This document shows positions 1-5,580 of a DNA stretch of 5,580 nucleotides, in pieces. A model generated the notes under the pieces. That model was not told the origin of the DNA and did no database searches. It worked only from the letters and a program-made list of their open reading frames with translations. The translations under genes were made by a program, and so were the position numbers. Source of the stretch: Ignavibacteriales bacterium (GTDB lineage: Bacteria; Bacteroidota; Ignavibacteria; Ignavibacteriales; Melioribacteraceae); assembly GCA_007280825.1 (NCBI GenBank), contig QYQI01000115.1, forward strand, positions 1 through 5,580. The letters are read 5' to 3'. Numbering within the stretch: the stretch's first letter is position 1; the number at the start of each line of letters is the position of its first letter.

Positions 1-1
1 A

Positions 2-1285
2 AATGATCTCGGCGGAAAAATTGTATTAATCAGTTCAGGCGAAATAAATTCTTATAACGCCGCATTTACTTTAGAGAGAATATCTTTTGCTAAGATGAAA
101 GATGTAACCAACTCGGCAATTGATTACGCAGGCAAAGCAGTTAATATTGCTTTGGGATTGATCGGAATTATGGCTCTGTGGCTTGGCATTATGAAAATTG
201 CAGAGCAGGCAGGACTTATAGCAATAATTGCAAAATCTGTTAAACCGATTACAAAATTTTTATTTCCGGATGTACCGCAAGATCATCCTGCAATGGGTTC
301 AATGATAATGAATATTTCTGCTAACATGTTAGGGCTCGGTAACGCTGCAACTCCTTTCGGTCTCAAAGCTATGGAAGAATTAGATAAACTAAATCCGGAA
401 AAGGGAACTGCTACAAATGCAATGGTAACTTTTCTTGCAATAAACACAGCGGGATTAACATTAATTCCGGCAACAGCAATTGCCGTGCGTGCGGCATCCG
501 GAAGCAGTGACCCGACAATTATAATCGGGACATCAATATTCGGCGCATCATGTGCAACATTTACAGGAATACTTGCAGCTAAAACATTTGAAAAATTTCC
601 GATGAGCTTTTCCAATTTTATTTCATTTCTTAAATCAAGCTGGAAGTTTTTTACGGCAATATTTTCGATTGCTTTTCTGATTGTTCTGCTTGCTACAACA
701 GGATTATTGTCAAAAATATTTTCAAGTGTGGGTTTTCTAAATTCGGATGGATTGAAAATAATTATTCAAATCATTTCTACTCTTGCTATACCCCTGATCA
801 TAATTTCTTTTGTACTTTACGGAGCTATCAAAAAAGTAAAAATTTATGAAGCGTTTGTAGATGGTGCAAAAGAAGGATTCAATGTTGCGCTTCGGATAAT
901 TCCATATCTGGTTGCAATGCTTGTGGCTATCGGAATCTTCCGGGCGGGTGGTGCGATGGATTTTCTTATGGTCATATTATCCCCAATAACAAATCTTATT
1001 GGATTTCCTGCAGAAGCGGTACCGATGGCGTTAATGCGTCCGCTTTCTGGAAGCGGTTCGCTTGGAATTATGTCCGAAGTTATGTCCGTGCATGGACCGG
1101 ATTCTTTTATCGGGATACTTGTTTCGACAATTATGGGCAGTACAGAAACGACTTTTTATGTACTCGCTCTTTATTTCGGTTCTGTCGGTATCAAGAAAAC
1201 ACGGCATGCAGTTGCCGTTGGAATCTTAGCAGATATTGCCGGAATTCTTGGTGCACTATTTATTGTAAGACTTTTATTCGGCTAA
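2..1285 (+). CDS. spmAB: Fused SpmA/SpmB-type nucleoside recognition (Gate) domain membrane protein, 5'-partial
   Basis: This is an integral membrane protein of the spore-maturation SpmA/SpmB family, with both halves in one chain. The reading frame is open to the left edge. The 31 codons before the Met at 95 contain no stop and read as protein, so the real start lies outside the window and the Met at 95 is probably internal. Counting from that Met, the SpmA-like half covers about residues 1-165, with a conserved HPAMG...NMLGLGNAATPFGLKAM block at 64-93. The SpmB-like half covers about 180-396, with YEAFVDGAKEGF (251-262), RPLSGSG (315-321), GSTETTFYVLALYFGS (348-363) and KKTRH (367-371). Several long hydrophobic segments fit a multi-pass inner-membrane protein. 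In Bacillus the two separate proteins act in spore core dehydration. Fused forms occur in non-sporulating Bacteroidota, where the transported substrate is unknown to me. Family assignment is secure; function is not. Confidence 0.9.
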   Translation, partial: NDLGGKIVLISSGEINSYNAAFTLERISFAKMKDVTNSAIDYAGKAVNIALGLIGIMALWLGIMKIAEQAGLIAIIAKSVKPITKFLFPDVPQDHPAMGSMIMNISANMLGLGNAATPFGLKAMEELDKLNPEKGTATNAMVTFLAINTAGLTLIPATAIAVRAASGSSDPTIIIGTSIFGASCATFTGILAAKTFEKFPMSFSNFISFLKSSWKFFTAIFSIAFLIVLLATTGLLSKIFSSVGFLNSDGLKIIIQIISTLAIPLIIISFVLYGAIKKVKIYEAFVDGAKEGFNVALRIIPYLVAMLVAIGIFRAGGAMDFLMVILSPITNLIGFPAEAVPMALMRPLSGSGSLGIMSEVMSVHGPDSFIGILVSTIMGSTETTFYVLALYFGSVGIKKTRHAVAVGILADIAGILGALFIVRLLFG

Positions 1286-1312
1286 GATGAAAAATTTAAA
1301 TACCGAATTATT

Positions 1313-1340
1313 GTAGAAACACGCCATGGCGTGTCTCCAC
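1313..1340. repeat. 28-bp imperfect palindrome, probable dispersed intergenic repeat
   Basis: The core ACACGCCATGGCGTGT (1319-1334) is a perfect 16-bp palindrome centred on CCATGG. With flanks GTAGAA and CTCCAC it extends to 28 bp with 12 of 14 pairs matching. Both mismatches are A-C in a + strand transcript but become G-U wobble pairs in a - strand transcript, which could fold fully. The GTAGA(G/A)AC...GT(C/T)TC(T/C)AC border resembles, from memory, short palindromic repeats scattered between genes in several bacterial groups. No T-run follows on the + strand, so it does not look like a standard intrinsic terminator. The palindrome is seen directly; membership of a repeat family is inference. 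Confidence 0.7.
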
Positions 1341-1373
1341 GTTGTTGGAAGGGTTTACTTTTATATCTCATAA

Positions 1374-1402
1374 TTGAATGTCGCAGTATGAATAGCTATT
1401 TT
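1374..1402 (+). promoter_or_regulatory. Weak candidate sigma70-like promoter for ald
   Basis: TTGAAT (1374-1379) is followed after 17 bp by TATTTT (1397-1402), about 27 bp before the ald start codon. Each box matches four of six consensus bases. In DNA this AT-rich such matches arise often by chance, and promoters of this lineage may differ from the E. coli consensus. The placement, in the only sizeable gap before the three-gene cluster and downstream of the palindrome, is the main support. Confidence 0.2.
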
Positions 1403-1428
1403 ATATCCAAAATAATTTAAGAAATGTT

Positions 1429-2550
1429 ATGAGAATTGGAATTCCAAAAGAGACATACAAAGGAGAAAGAAGAATTGCTTTGGCTCCTGCCGGAGTAGAT
1501 ACTTTGGTTAAAGCCGGGCATTCCGTTTTCATTGAAACTAATGCCGGATTAGAAAGCCATTTCACAGATGAAAGTTACAGACGTGTTGGTGCTAATATTG
1601 TCTACAGTCCTGAAGAAGTTTATCAACGTGCTGAAATGATTGTTAAAATTGCTCCTTTTTCCGATACTGAAGTTGATAATCTTCAAGATGAACAGATTAT
1701 TTTTTCATTTCTTCATTTAGCTGTCGGCAAAAAAAATATTATTGAAAAACTCCTTGCAAAAAAAAATACTGCAATTGCCTATGAGTTGATCGAGAAAGGA
1801 GAACAGCTTCCAATTTTACAATCTATGAGTGAAATTGCAGGTCAACTTGCTGTTCAAGAAGGCGAAAGATTTTTATGCAGCGATATTCCCAACAGTCGCG
1901 GAATATTAATGGGTGGAATTACCGGAGTTGCACCTGCAGCAGTTGTGATAGTTGGTGCCGGAGTTGTAGGTTTTACAGCCGCGCGTGCCGCTTATGCAAG
2001 AGGCGCTCATGTAATTGTTCTTGATAAAGATCTGCGAAGACTTCGTAGAATCGAAACGGATATATCAAATAATATTACAACTGTAGCCGCTAATCCATAC
2101 ACGATTGCTCGAGGTGCAAGATTCGCTGATCTGCTAATTGGTGCAGTGCAACTGAAAGCAGAAAAAACTCCTCACTTGATCACTGAAGAAATGGTTAAAT
2201 CTATGAAGAAAGGTGCTGTAATTATTGATGTCTCAATTGATCAAGGCGGTTGTGTAGAAACAAGCAGGCCAACTTCAATTGCAAATCCAATTTTTATGCA
2301 GCACAATATAATCCATTATTGTGTACCAAATATGCCGTCGCTTGTTTCAAGAACTGCAACCTACGGTTTAACAAATGCATCCATAGAATATATTTTAGAA
2401 ATCGCAGATAATGGATTATCAAATGCTCTGCTTGGAGATGCGGGCTTGGCAAAAGGTGTTTGTACTCATAACGGATTTTGTTCAAATGAAAATATTGCCG
2501 AAGCGTTTAATATAGAGTTTAGACGTCTTCACATTTTTTCAAACAATTGA
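1429..2550 (+). CDS. ald: Alanine dehydrogenase
   Basis: This enzyme catalyses the reversible NAD-dependent conversion of L-alanine to pyruvate, ammonia and NADH in the cytoplasm. It has 373 residues, close to the usual length of about 371. The N-terminal catalytic domain starts with MRIGIPKE and carries the known pyruvate-binding and catalytic positions: Arg15 (in GERRIAL), Lys73 (IVKIAPF), His96 (FLHLA) and Ser134 (QSMSEIAG). The NAD-binding Rossmann fold has GAGVVG at 176-181 and an acidic residue after the second strand (VLDKD, Asp199). The catalytic Asp271 lies in DVSIDQGGCVETSRP, and the HYCVPNMP segment (296-303) supplies Asn301 and Met302. The usual VPG-containing loop after IGAV is replaced by QLKAEKTP (241-248). 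The start matches the family N-terminus, although no Shine-Dalgarno motif precedes it. It is the first gene of a tight cluster; the CoA-transferase gene starts 9 bp after its stop. Confidence 0.95.
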   Translation: MRIGIPKETYKGERRIALAPAGVDTLVKAGHSVFIETNAGLESHFTDESYRRVGANIVYSPEEVYQRAEMIVKIAPFSDTEVDNLQDEQIIFSFLHLAVGKKNIIEKLLAKKNTAIAYELIEKGEQLPILQSMSEIAGQLAVQEGERFLCSDIPNSRGILMGGITGVAPAAVVIVGAGVVGFTAARAAYARGAHVIVLDKDLRRLRRIETDISNNITTVAANPYTIARGARFADLLIGAVQLKAEKTPHLITEEMVKSMKKGAVIIDVSIDQGGCVETSRPTSIANPIFMQHNIIHYCVPNMPSLVSRTATYGLTNASIEYILEIADNGLSNALLGDAGLAKGVCTHNGFCSNENIAEAFNIEFRRLHIFSNN

Positions 2551-2559
2551 GAATCTAAA

Positions 2560-3912
2560 ATGACGGTTGAAGAAATAAAAGTTGGTCTGACATCTAACGC
2601 ACCCTGGGTGAAGAAGTATAATTCAAGACTTGTTACAGCCGATGAAGCCGTAAAAATTATTAAATCGAATGATAAGATTATTATCCAGCCTGGTTGTGCC
2701 GCTCCGCTTGAGTTGATCAATGCTATGGTTAGAAGAAAAGATGAATTAAGTAATGTTGAGATTTTCCATATCCTCGTGGTTGGCGATATACCATATACTA
2801 AACCAGGAATGGAAAAACATTTTAAGCATAAGGCATTTTTTATCGGAGCTAATAGCCGCACAGCAATTAATGAAGGACGTGCAGAATATATTCCAATTTT
2901 TCTTTCTGAAGTTACAATGTTATTCAAGCGAGGAGTAATTCAAGCTGATGTTGCAATGATTCATGTATCGCTTCCCGATGAACACGGATTTTGCAGTTAC
3001 GGAATTGATGTAGGTAATATTAAAACTCCTGCTGAAAAAGCAAAATGCGTAATAGCACAAGTAAATAAACACATGCCTCGTAGTTTGGGTAACAGTTTTA
3101 TTCATGTTAATAAAATTGATTTTATTGTTGCGATTGATGAACCACTTAAAGAATTACCGCAAGTAGATCCGGATGCAACACCGGAAGTGATAAAAATTTA
3201 TGATCAAATAGGTAAGAATGTTGCCGAGATGATCGAAGACGGTTCTACACTTCAGATGGGAATCGGTGCAATACCTGATGCGGTCTTAAAATATTTACAT
3301 AACAAAAATGATCTTGGTGTTCATACAGAAATGTTTTCTGATGGATTAATAAATCTTGTAGAAGAGGGTGTTGTTAACGGTGAAAAGAAAACTCTTCATC
3401 CCGGAAAGATAATTGCAGGATTTGTTTTGGGTACAAAACGATCTTACAATTTTATAGATAATAATCCTGTATTTGAATTTCATCCTCAGGAATATGTAAA
3501 TGATCCTTTCCTGATTTCTAAGAACAACAAAATGGTTGCAATAAATTCAGCTATTGAGATTGATCTTACAGGTCAAGTTTGTGCAGATTCTATAGGAACA
3601 AAATTTTTTAGCGGAATTGGCGGACAAGTAGATTTTGTTCGAGGCGCTGCTCATAGTGAAGGTGGAAAACCCATCATTGCACTTCCATCAGCTACAAAAG
3701 ATCTCAAGTTTTCCAAAATTGTTCCTATACTAAAACCTGGAGCTGGCGTTGTTACTTCACGAGGTGATGTTCATTATGTTGTTACTGAATATGGTGTTGC
3801 TTACTTATTTGGTAAAAGTATTCAGGAAAGAGTTCGTGCGTTAATTGAAATTTCTCATCCGGATTTTAGGCAGGGATTAACTGAATTTGCTAAAAATACT
3901 TATCACATTTAA
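2560..3912 (+). CDS. Acetyl-CoA hydrolase/transferase family CoA-transferase (4-hydroxybutyrate CoA-transferase-like)
   Basis: This 450-residue protein belongs to the class of CoA-transferases that includes 4-hydroxybutyrate CoA-transferase (AbfT, Cat2) and acetyl-CoA hydrolase. They move CoA from an acyl-CoA to a free carboxylate, typically acetate, through a glutamyl-CoA thioester. Visible hallmarks are GIGAIPDAV (234-242), the catalytic glutamate in HTEMFSDG (Glu257), and the C-terminal oxyanion and substrate-site segment with GIGGQVDFVRGA (352-363). The DEHGFCSYG block (140-148) is also typical of the family. Length fits the 4-hydroxybutyrate-type members of about 430-450 residues. Which acid is used cannot be read from the sequence; acetate, butyrate, 4-hydroxybutyrate or propionate are all possible. 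The gene starts 9 bp after ald and is probably co-transcribed with it, which suggests a role in amino-acid breakdown or fermentation. No Shine-Dalgarno motif precedes the ATG. Confidence 0.9.
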   Translation: MTVEEIKVGLTSNAPWVKKYNSRLVTADEAVKIIKSNDKIIIQPGCAAPLELINAMVRRKDELSNVEIFHILVVGDIPYTKPGMEKHFKHKAFFIGANSRTAINEGRAEYIPIFLSEVTMLFKRGVIQADVAMIHVSLPDEHGFCSYGIDVGNIKTPAEKAKCVIAQVNKHMPRSLGNSFIHVNKIDFIVAIDEPLKELPQVDPDATPEVIKIYDQIGKNVAEMIEDGSTLQMGIGAIPDAVLKYLHNKNDLGVHTEMFSDGLINLVEEGVVNGEKKTLHPGKIIAGFVLGTKRSYNFIDNNPVFEFHPQEYVNDPFLISKNNKMVAINSAIEIDLTGQVCADSIGTKFFSGIGGQVDFVRGAAHSEGGKPIIALPSATKDLKFSKIVPILKPGAGVVTSRGDVHYVVTEYGVAYLFGKSIQERVRALIEISHPDFRQGLTEFAKNTYHI

Positions 3913-3924
3913 CGTAAATTATTT

Positions 3925-4620
3925 ATGATTGCTATAATTGGTGATATACATGGTTGTTATTTTACACTAGTAGAATTATATGAAAAAATTATTCGCCGTT
4001 ACCCGAATATTCCTGTGTACACTGTCGGAGATTTAGTTGACAGAGGAAATCGAAGCAGTGATGTATTTGAATTCATAATTATGAACAATATATTATTTAC
4101 ACCGGGCAACCATGATTATATGTTCTTTCATTTTTTCAAAGATCCGCAAAGTGTCTTTGCCCGTTCATGGTTTTTTAATGGGAATGAATCAACTTTAGAA
4201 TCTTATTCTAACAAAGAAACAGAAATGTTTCAGCATATAGAATTGATTAAGCTTGCACCGCTTTACTTTAACTTACCGGATTGTTTTATATCTCATGCCG
4301 GAATTTCAAATTATTATGATAAACTTTTACCGCCAAATTATTTAGATGGATTAGAAATTCTCGATTCATTCATTAGAAATGATTTACGCAGCGACAGAGG
4401 TATTCTTTGGACTCGTGATTCATTATTGAATATTGGGAAGCTTCAGGTTGTTGGACATACAACAAAACATGAGATAACACTTGCTGAAGATTCCAATGCT
4501 GTTTATCTTGATACAGGTGTATTTCTTGGGAACAAATTAAGCGCTATTATAGTCCATGAGAGTAATATTATAGAGACTTTCGAAGAAAAGACTCATCTTG
4601 AAGACATAATCAAGTCGTAA
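3925..4620 (+). CDS. PP1-like metallophosphoesterase (putative serine/threonine protein phosphatase)
   Basis: This 231-residue calcineurin-like phosphoesterase resembles bacterial PrpA/PphA protein phosphatases (about 220 residues) and the related diadenosine-tetraphosphatases. All dinuclear-metal motifs are present in order: GDIHG (6-10, Asp7 and His9), GDLVDRG (35-41, Asp36), GNHD (61-64, Asn62 and His63), SHAG (123-126, His124) and GHT (177-179, His178). LDTG (195-198) follows. It should therefore be a catalytically competent cytoplasmic enzyme using two metal ions such as manganese. There is no signal peptide or membrane segment. The natural substrate, phosphoprotein or nucleotide, cannot be decided from sequence. 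It begins 12 bp after the CoA-transferase stop, so it is probably the third gene of the ald transcript. A regulatory role over the two metabolic enzymes is possible but only suggested by position. Confidence 0.88.
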   Translation: MIAIIGDIHGCYFTLVELYEKIIRRYPNIPVYTVGDLVDRGNRSSDVFEFIIMNNILFTPGNHDYMFFHFFKDPQSVFARSWFFNGNESTLESYSNKETEMFQHIELIKLAPLYFNLPDCFISHAGISNYYDKLLPPNYLDGLEILDSFIRNDLRSDRGILWTRDSLLNIGKLQVVGHTTKHEITLAEDSNAVYLDTGVFLGNKLSAIIVHESNIIETFEEKTHLEDIIKS

Positions 4621-4635
4621 GTAAGAAGATAATTA

Positions 4636-4734
4636 ATGAATAAACCGGAATGGTTTGAGAAGCATAATAAGAAGACAATCGACGAGGAAGAATTTTACCC
4701 AAAAAAAATAAATTGCCAAATGCTTTTTTTTTGA
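4636..4734 (+). CDS. Doubtful 32-residue ORF, charged N-terminus, possible gene remnant
   Basis: A short frame starts with ATG 15 bp after the phosphatase stop and encodes MNKPEWFEKHNKK followed by an acidic DEEEF segment. It ends just after a T9 tract (4724-4732). The first 22 residues look protein-like (charged, with Trp and Phe), while the tail INCQMLFF looks arbitrary. If the frame is shifted at the A8 tract (4701-4708), the tail instead reads NKLPNAFFLIILD and stops at 4746-4748, which would be a hydrophobic C-terminus. Possible explanations are a true small protein, the beginning of a decayed or frameshifted gene, or chance. I do not recognise a family, and there is no strong ribosome binding site. 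Confidence 0.25.
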   Translation: MNKPEWFEKHNKKTIDEEEFYPKKINCQMLFF

Positions 4735-4754
4735 TAATTTTAGACTAAGAAAAT

Positions 4755-4762
4755 AAAGGAGG
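4755..4762 (+). promoter_or_regulatory. Shine-Dalgarno-like AAAGGAGG directly abutting the sprA TTG
   Basis: AAAGGAGG is strongly complementary to the 3' end of 16S rRNA. It is the only such motif in front of a gene in this window; ald, the CoA-transferase and the phosphatase genes have none. Its last G directly touches the TTG at 4763, leaving no normal spacing of about 5-9 bases. It supports a start in this neighbourhood but does not place it cleanly. Confidence 0.45.
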
Positions 4763-5580
4763 TTGAATAGAAGATTTCTACCATTCTCAATAATTCGAAG
4801 GACTCATATTTCTCCGCAATTCAAAAATATCTTAAAACCGGGATTCAAGTTAATTCTGATTTCTATTTTTATGATTACATTAGCAGTAATCTTCGGTTTT
4901 AGAAATCAATCTTACTCAAACTCGAACAAACTACTTTTATTTGATGCTTGTTTTGATTACATCAATTCAAATTCAACAATTGATAACATTGATTTTCAAC
5001 AAGACTTAACAGAAAATACTCATAATGTTCAAAGTAATAAATTAATTCCCATCGTTACGGATTCAACAGTGAAGCCGATCAAACCTGTTCAAAATGATTC
5101 AGTAAAAATTCATGTATCACTCGATGATTCGTTAAGAATAAAAACAAACCAAGATTCATTAAAAAGAATTGAAAACCTTTCAAAAGGTTCTACAAATGTT
5201 CAAAGTAATAAATTAATTCCAATCAAACCGGATTCAACAGCAAAGCAGATCAAACCTGTTAAAATTGATCCAGAAAAAAATCATGTATTGCCCAGTGATT
5301 CGTTAAGAATAAAAACTAAACAGGATTCGCTAAAAAGATTAGACAGTCTTTCAAAAGATTCTACAGCAAGAATAAAATACTTCCATTTTTATCGTAACAA
5401 TTATCCTAATGTTTTATTTAGAGAGAAGAAAAGATCCAGCTTTTTTGCTTATCCATCCGAAAGCATGTTATCAAGAACCGTACAATTAGATCCTACCGGT
5501 AAGAAAGTTTTAATAAAAGAGAATATAGCCGGTCAACAATTTCGGGAATATTTAGAACTCCCAATTGATGAATATATAAA
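4763..5580 (+). CDS. sprA: Probable cell-surface/gliding protein SprA (type IX secretion translocon), 3'-partial
   Basis: The frame is open from just after a TAA at 4754-4756 to the right edge, giving 272 visible residues if TTG at 4763 is the start. SprA is the very large outer-membrane barrel (over 2,000 residues) through which type IX secretion substrates leave the cell. The N-terminus has a basic stretch (MNRRF, then RR at 12-13 and several Lys) and a hydrophobic segment at about 30-46, consistent with a Sec signal peptide with a long n-region. Next comes a Ser/Asp/Lys-rich, probably disordered segment containing two 57-residue repeats (88-201). From about residue 210 the sequence NNYPNVLFRE, a Phe/Pro/Ser segment and LDPTGKKVLIKENIAG...LELPIDEYIK resemble, from memory, the start of the SprA N-terminal domain. 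No ATG occurs before 4871, and that one lies inside the hydrophobic segment and so is unlikely. Identity rests on this short conserved stretch and general architecture. Confidence 0.6.
   Translation, partial: MNRRFLPFSIIRRTHISPQFKNILKPGFKLILISIFMITLAVIFGFRNQSYSNSNKLLLFDACFDYINSNSTIDNIDFQQDLTENTHNVQSNKLIPIVTDSTVKPIKPVQNDSVKIHVSLDDSLRIKTNQDSLKRIENLSKGSTNVQSNKLIPIKPDSTAKQIKPVKIDPEKNHVLPSDSLRIKTKQDSLKRLDSLSKDSTARIKYFHFYRNNYPNVLFREKKRSSFFAYPSESMLSRTVQLDPTGKKVLIKENIAGQQFREYLELPIDEYI
5024..5365 (+). repeat. Two tandem 171-bp (57-codon) repeats inside the sprA-like gene
   Basis: Copy 1 is 5024-5194 and copy 2 is 5195-5365, directly adjacent and in frame. By hand alignment without gaps the encoded units share 40 of 57 residues. 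Each begins NVQSNKLIPI and contains DSLRIKT.QDSLKR and LSK.ST. The first 26 bases of the two copies are identical, while the middle has diverged. The units are rich in Ser, Asp, Lys and Pro and lie just after the presumed signal peptide, so they probably form a flexible linker. Confidence 0.93.

Noticed and set aside
283..615. Open frame of 110 codons on the minus strand inside the spmAB-like gene
   Set aside because: It lies entirely opposite strongly conserved codons of the SpmA-like half, has no recognisable domain and is explained by the base composition of that coding region.
1287..1316. ATG overlapping the end region of the spmAB-like gene, encoding MKNLNTELL then a stop
   Set aside because: Nine codons ending at the palindrome are too few to support a gene. 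It could be a relic interrupted by the repeat, but nothing shows that.
2529..2927. Open frame of 132 codons on the minus strand over the start of the CoA-transferase gene
   Set aside because: It is antisense to a well-conserved enzyme and crosses the ald/CoA-transferase junction. It shows no protein family features.
4698..4736. A8 tract followed by T9 tract as an intrinsic terminator after the phosphatase gene
   Set aside because: The only possible stem is A-U pairing with an asymmetric bulge and at most two G-C pairs. No stable GC stem directly precedes the T-run, so termination here is unsupported.
4731..4759. TTGATA with a 17-bp gap to TAAAGG as a promoter for the sprA-like gene
   Set aside because: The second box is a poor match and overlaps the ribosome-binding motif, leaving almost no leader. 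Chance matches are expected in this AT-rich spacer.
1..5580. tRNA, rRNA, CRISPR array, transposase or riboswitch
   Set aside because: I saw no cloverleaf, regularly spaced short repeats, transposase motifs or recognisable riboswitch core. The spacers are short and the rest is occupied by coding sequence.

Overview
The window is AT-rich bacterial DNA, probably from the Ignavibacteria or a related branch of the Bacteroidota/Chlorobi group. Three things point that way: a large-ORF start that resembles the type IX secretion translocon SprA, a fused SpmA/SpmB-type membrane protein of the kind seen in non-sporulating Bacteroidota, and start codons that mostly lack a Shine-Dalgarno sequence. The lineage is inferred from gene content; no rRNA or other marker is present.

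Layout, all genes on the + strand. (1) Positions 2-1285: the 3' part of a fused SpmA/SpmB-like nucleoside-recognition (Gate) domain membrane protein, cut by the left edge. (2) Positions 1286-1428: an intergenic spacer with a 28-bp near-perfect palindrome at 1313-1340, probably a dispersed repeat, and a weak sigma70-like promoter before the next gene. (3) Positions 1429-4620: a tight cluster of three genes separated by 9 and 12 bp. They encode alanine dehydrogenase (ald), a CoA-transferase of the 4-hydroxybutyrate/acetate family, and a PP1-like metallophosphoesterase. (4) Positions 4621-4762: a spacer with a doubtful 32-codon ORF, an A8 tract, a T9 tract and the only strong Shine-Dalgarno-like motif in the window. 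(5) Position 4763 to the right edge: the 5' part of a probable sprA. It has no ATG near its start, one N-terminal hydrophobic segment and two tandem 57-residue repeats.

How the genes may work together: alanine dehydrogenase interconverts alanine with pyruvate plus ammonia, and the CoA-transferase moves CoA between acyl-CoA esters and free acids. The pair would fit amino-acid catabolism or fermentative disposal of electrons and carbon. The phosphatase may simply be co-transcribed. The flanking spmAB-like and sprA-like genes look functionally unrelated to this cluster.

Most of the window is ordinary chromosome. I see no convincing undescribed system. The points worth a second look are the palindrome, the sprA start and its internal repeat, and the small ORF bounded by homopolymers.
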